The notes under the pieces are model-generated. The model worked only from the letters and a program-made list of their open reading frames with translations. It had not been told where the DNA came from and did no database searches. Below are positions 6,561 to 7,319 of a DNA stretch of 7,319 bases, in pieces. The DNA comes from Paracoccaceae bacterium (GTDB lineage: Bacteria > Pseudomonadota > Alphaproteobacteria > Rhodobacterales > Rhodobacteraceae), in assembly GCA_006227805.1 (NCBI GenBank), contig SBFT01000029.1, positions 1 to 7,319 on the forward strand, given 5' to 3'. The translations under genes and the position numbers were made by a program. Within the stretch, counting starts at the first letter, position 1, and each line of letters starts with the position of its first letter.

Positions 6561-6580
6561 GCCTCCGGCGGGGATATTTT
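6561..6580 (+). terminator. GC-rich hairpin with T-rich tail; lineage-typical 3' motif
   Basis: GCCTCCGGCGGGGATATTT follows the inverted repeat. CCTC can pair with GGGG (one G-T wobble) around a CGGC loop, and ATATTTT follows, which is the outline of a weak intrinsic terminator for the plus-strand operon. I recall close variants of this sequence at many gene ends in Rhodobacteraceae genomes, so it may also be a dispersed intergenic motif. It runs into the stop codon of the convergent gene. The repeat status is from memory and was not tested. Confidence 0.4.
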
Positions 6581-7319
6581 CAGCGAGAGGAAGGGGGCTG
6601 GGTCAGGTCGTCCCACACAAGCCCGAAGCCTCTCAGCCGCGCCCGGTCCAGATCGCCCGCCCGCGCGGCCACGCCCTGCGCGGCCAAGGCCGCCGCATAG
6701 GCGCCCGTGTCGTCGCCCAGGATGACCACGTCCTGGCCCAGCCAGTAGGGTTTCGCGGCGGCGATCTCGGCCCCGATCAGGTGCGCGGCCTCCTGTCCGG
6801 TCCCGGCCGCCCTGGCGCTGGCCAGATGCCTGGCCAGGGCCTCAGGGCGCGACAGGGTTTGCGACAGGGCCGCGTCGAAGGCCTCGCCCGGGGTGGAGCC
6901 GACCCCCAGCGCAGCGCAGAGCTGCGGCGTCAGGAATGTCACGAAGCTGACGACCTCGCCCGCCGAGCAATGCGCCCAGAGCGTCTCGGGCCCGCAGACC
7001 AGGATCACGCCGTCCCAGCGCGGATGCAGCGCCAGATATCCCGCCAGCGCCACTTCCGCGCCGCGTGACAGGGCGGCGGGATCGGCCTGCGACAAGGGGG
7101 GAATGGCCGCGACCCCGGGGACGCCGGGCACATGGGTCGTGGGCGCCAGCGGAGGGCAGGGCACGGGCCTTGGCGCGATGTCGAGGCCCGCGGCGATCAC
7201 CGGGCCGGGGAGGCGGGACAGGTCCGGGGCAGGCAGGCTGCGCGGCGGGCCAAGGGCACCGTCCGCACCCATGTCCCAGATGCGCAGGTCCTCGCCGAGC
7301 ACCAGCGCCGCGCGCCAGA
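6580..7319 (-). CDS. Divergent 2-dehydro-3-deoxygalactonokinase (DgoK) homologue, partial
   Basis: This minus-strand frame is open to the window edge; 245 residues are visible and only the very N-terminus should be missing, against about 290-330 for the family. DgoK phosphorylates 2-keto-3-deoxygalactonate in the De Ley-Doudoroff pathway. Homology is clear in the segments SAGEVVSF (118-125), LIGAEIAAAKPYWLGQ (180-195) and AALAAQGVAARAGD (209-222). The kinase motifs are changed. The first visible residues, ending in LRIW, align with the DgoK start WIAxDWGTxxLRAW, but DWGTS becomes LVLGE. RGEETQ becomes RGAEVA (85-90), GTHxKW becomes GPETLW (109-114), MTGEL becomes LTPQL, and the MVGSxxGW region is largely missing. 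It may therefore be a pseudokinase or have another activity. The frame is unbroken with normal codon bias, so it looks like a maintained gene. It converges on the ligase and is a separate transcription unit. Confidence 0.75.
   Translation of the reverse strand, partial: WRAALVLGEDLRIWDMGADGALGPPRSLPAPDLSRLPGPVIAAGLDIAPRPVPCPPLAPTTHVPGVPGVAAIPPLSQADPAALSRGAEVALAGYLALHPRWDGVILVCGPETLWAHCSAGEVVSFVTFLTPQLCAALGVGSTPGEAFDAALSQTLSRPEALARHLASARAAGTGQEAAHLIGAEIAAAKPYWLGQDVVILGDDTGAYAAALAAQGVAARAGDLDRARLRGFGLVWDDLTQPPSSR

Noticed and set aside
6517..7068. A plus-strand 183-codon open frame in the DgoK-like region
   Set aside because: Its product is Arg/Gly/Gln-rich without known motifs, it overlaps the ligase end out of frame, and the minus strand shows clear DgoK homology.

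Overview
The window is high-GC DNA (about two thirds G+C or more by eye) with a strong preference for G or C in third codon positions. Gene style and the intergenic motif at 6561-6580 suggest an alphaproteobacterium, most likely Rhodobacteraceae (Paracoccus/Roseobacter-like). That placement is an inference from composition and remembered motifs; no database was consulted.

Positions 1-6542 hold seven tightly packed plus-strand genes forming one apparent operon: the 3' end of a thiolase, two different acyl-CoA dehydrogenase (ACAD) genes, a PaaI-type hotdog thioesterase, an enoyl-CoA hydratase/isomerase (crotonase) family protein, a nitronate monooxygenase-family FMN enzyme, and an AMP-forming acyl-CoA ligase. 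Four of the six junctions are ATGA stop/start overlaps. One junction (ACAD 2 to thioesterase) is a longer overlap from a TTG start. The thiolase and the first ACAD are separated by 11 nt carrying a ribosome binding site. The promoter and the thiolase N-terminus lie before the window.

Together these genes look like a dedicated beta-oxidation module. The ligase would activate a carboxylic acid to its CoA thioester, the ACAD pair would desaturate it, the crotonase-fold protein would hydrate or isomerise the product, and the thiolase would cleave it. The thioesterase would release stalled acyl-CoA, and the FMN enzyme would perform an unassigned redox step. The thiolase plus large and small ACAD arrangement resembles the pimeloyl-CoA (pim) type of dicarboxylate degradation operon, but the true substrate cannot be read from sequence. 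No 3-hydroxyacyl-CoA dehydrogenase and no crotonase with the classic two-glutamate hydratase site is present in the window.

The two ACADs appear to carry complementary halves of an active site, as in known alpha2beta2 ACAD heterotetramers. From 6580 to the right edge, a convergent minus-strand gene encodes a 2-dehydro-3-deoxygalactonokinase (DgoK) homologue in which nearly every kinase signature motif is altered or shortened, so it may be a pseudokinase. The 37-nt gap between the convergent genes contains a perfect 9-bp inverted repeat and a GC-rich element that may act as terminators. I see no tRNA, rRNA, CRISPR array, insertion sequence or phage gene, and no gene-free stretch over 300 bases.
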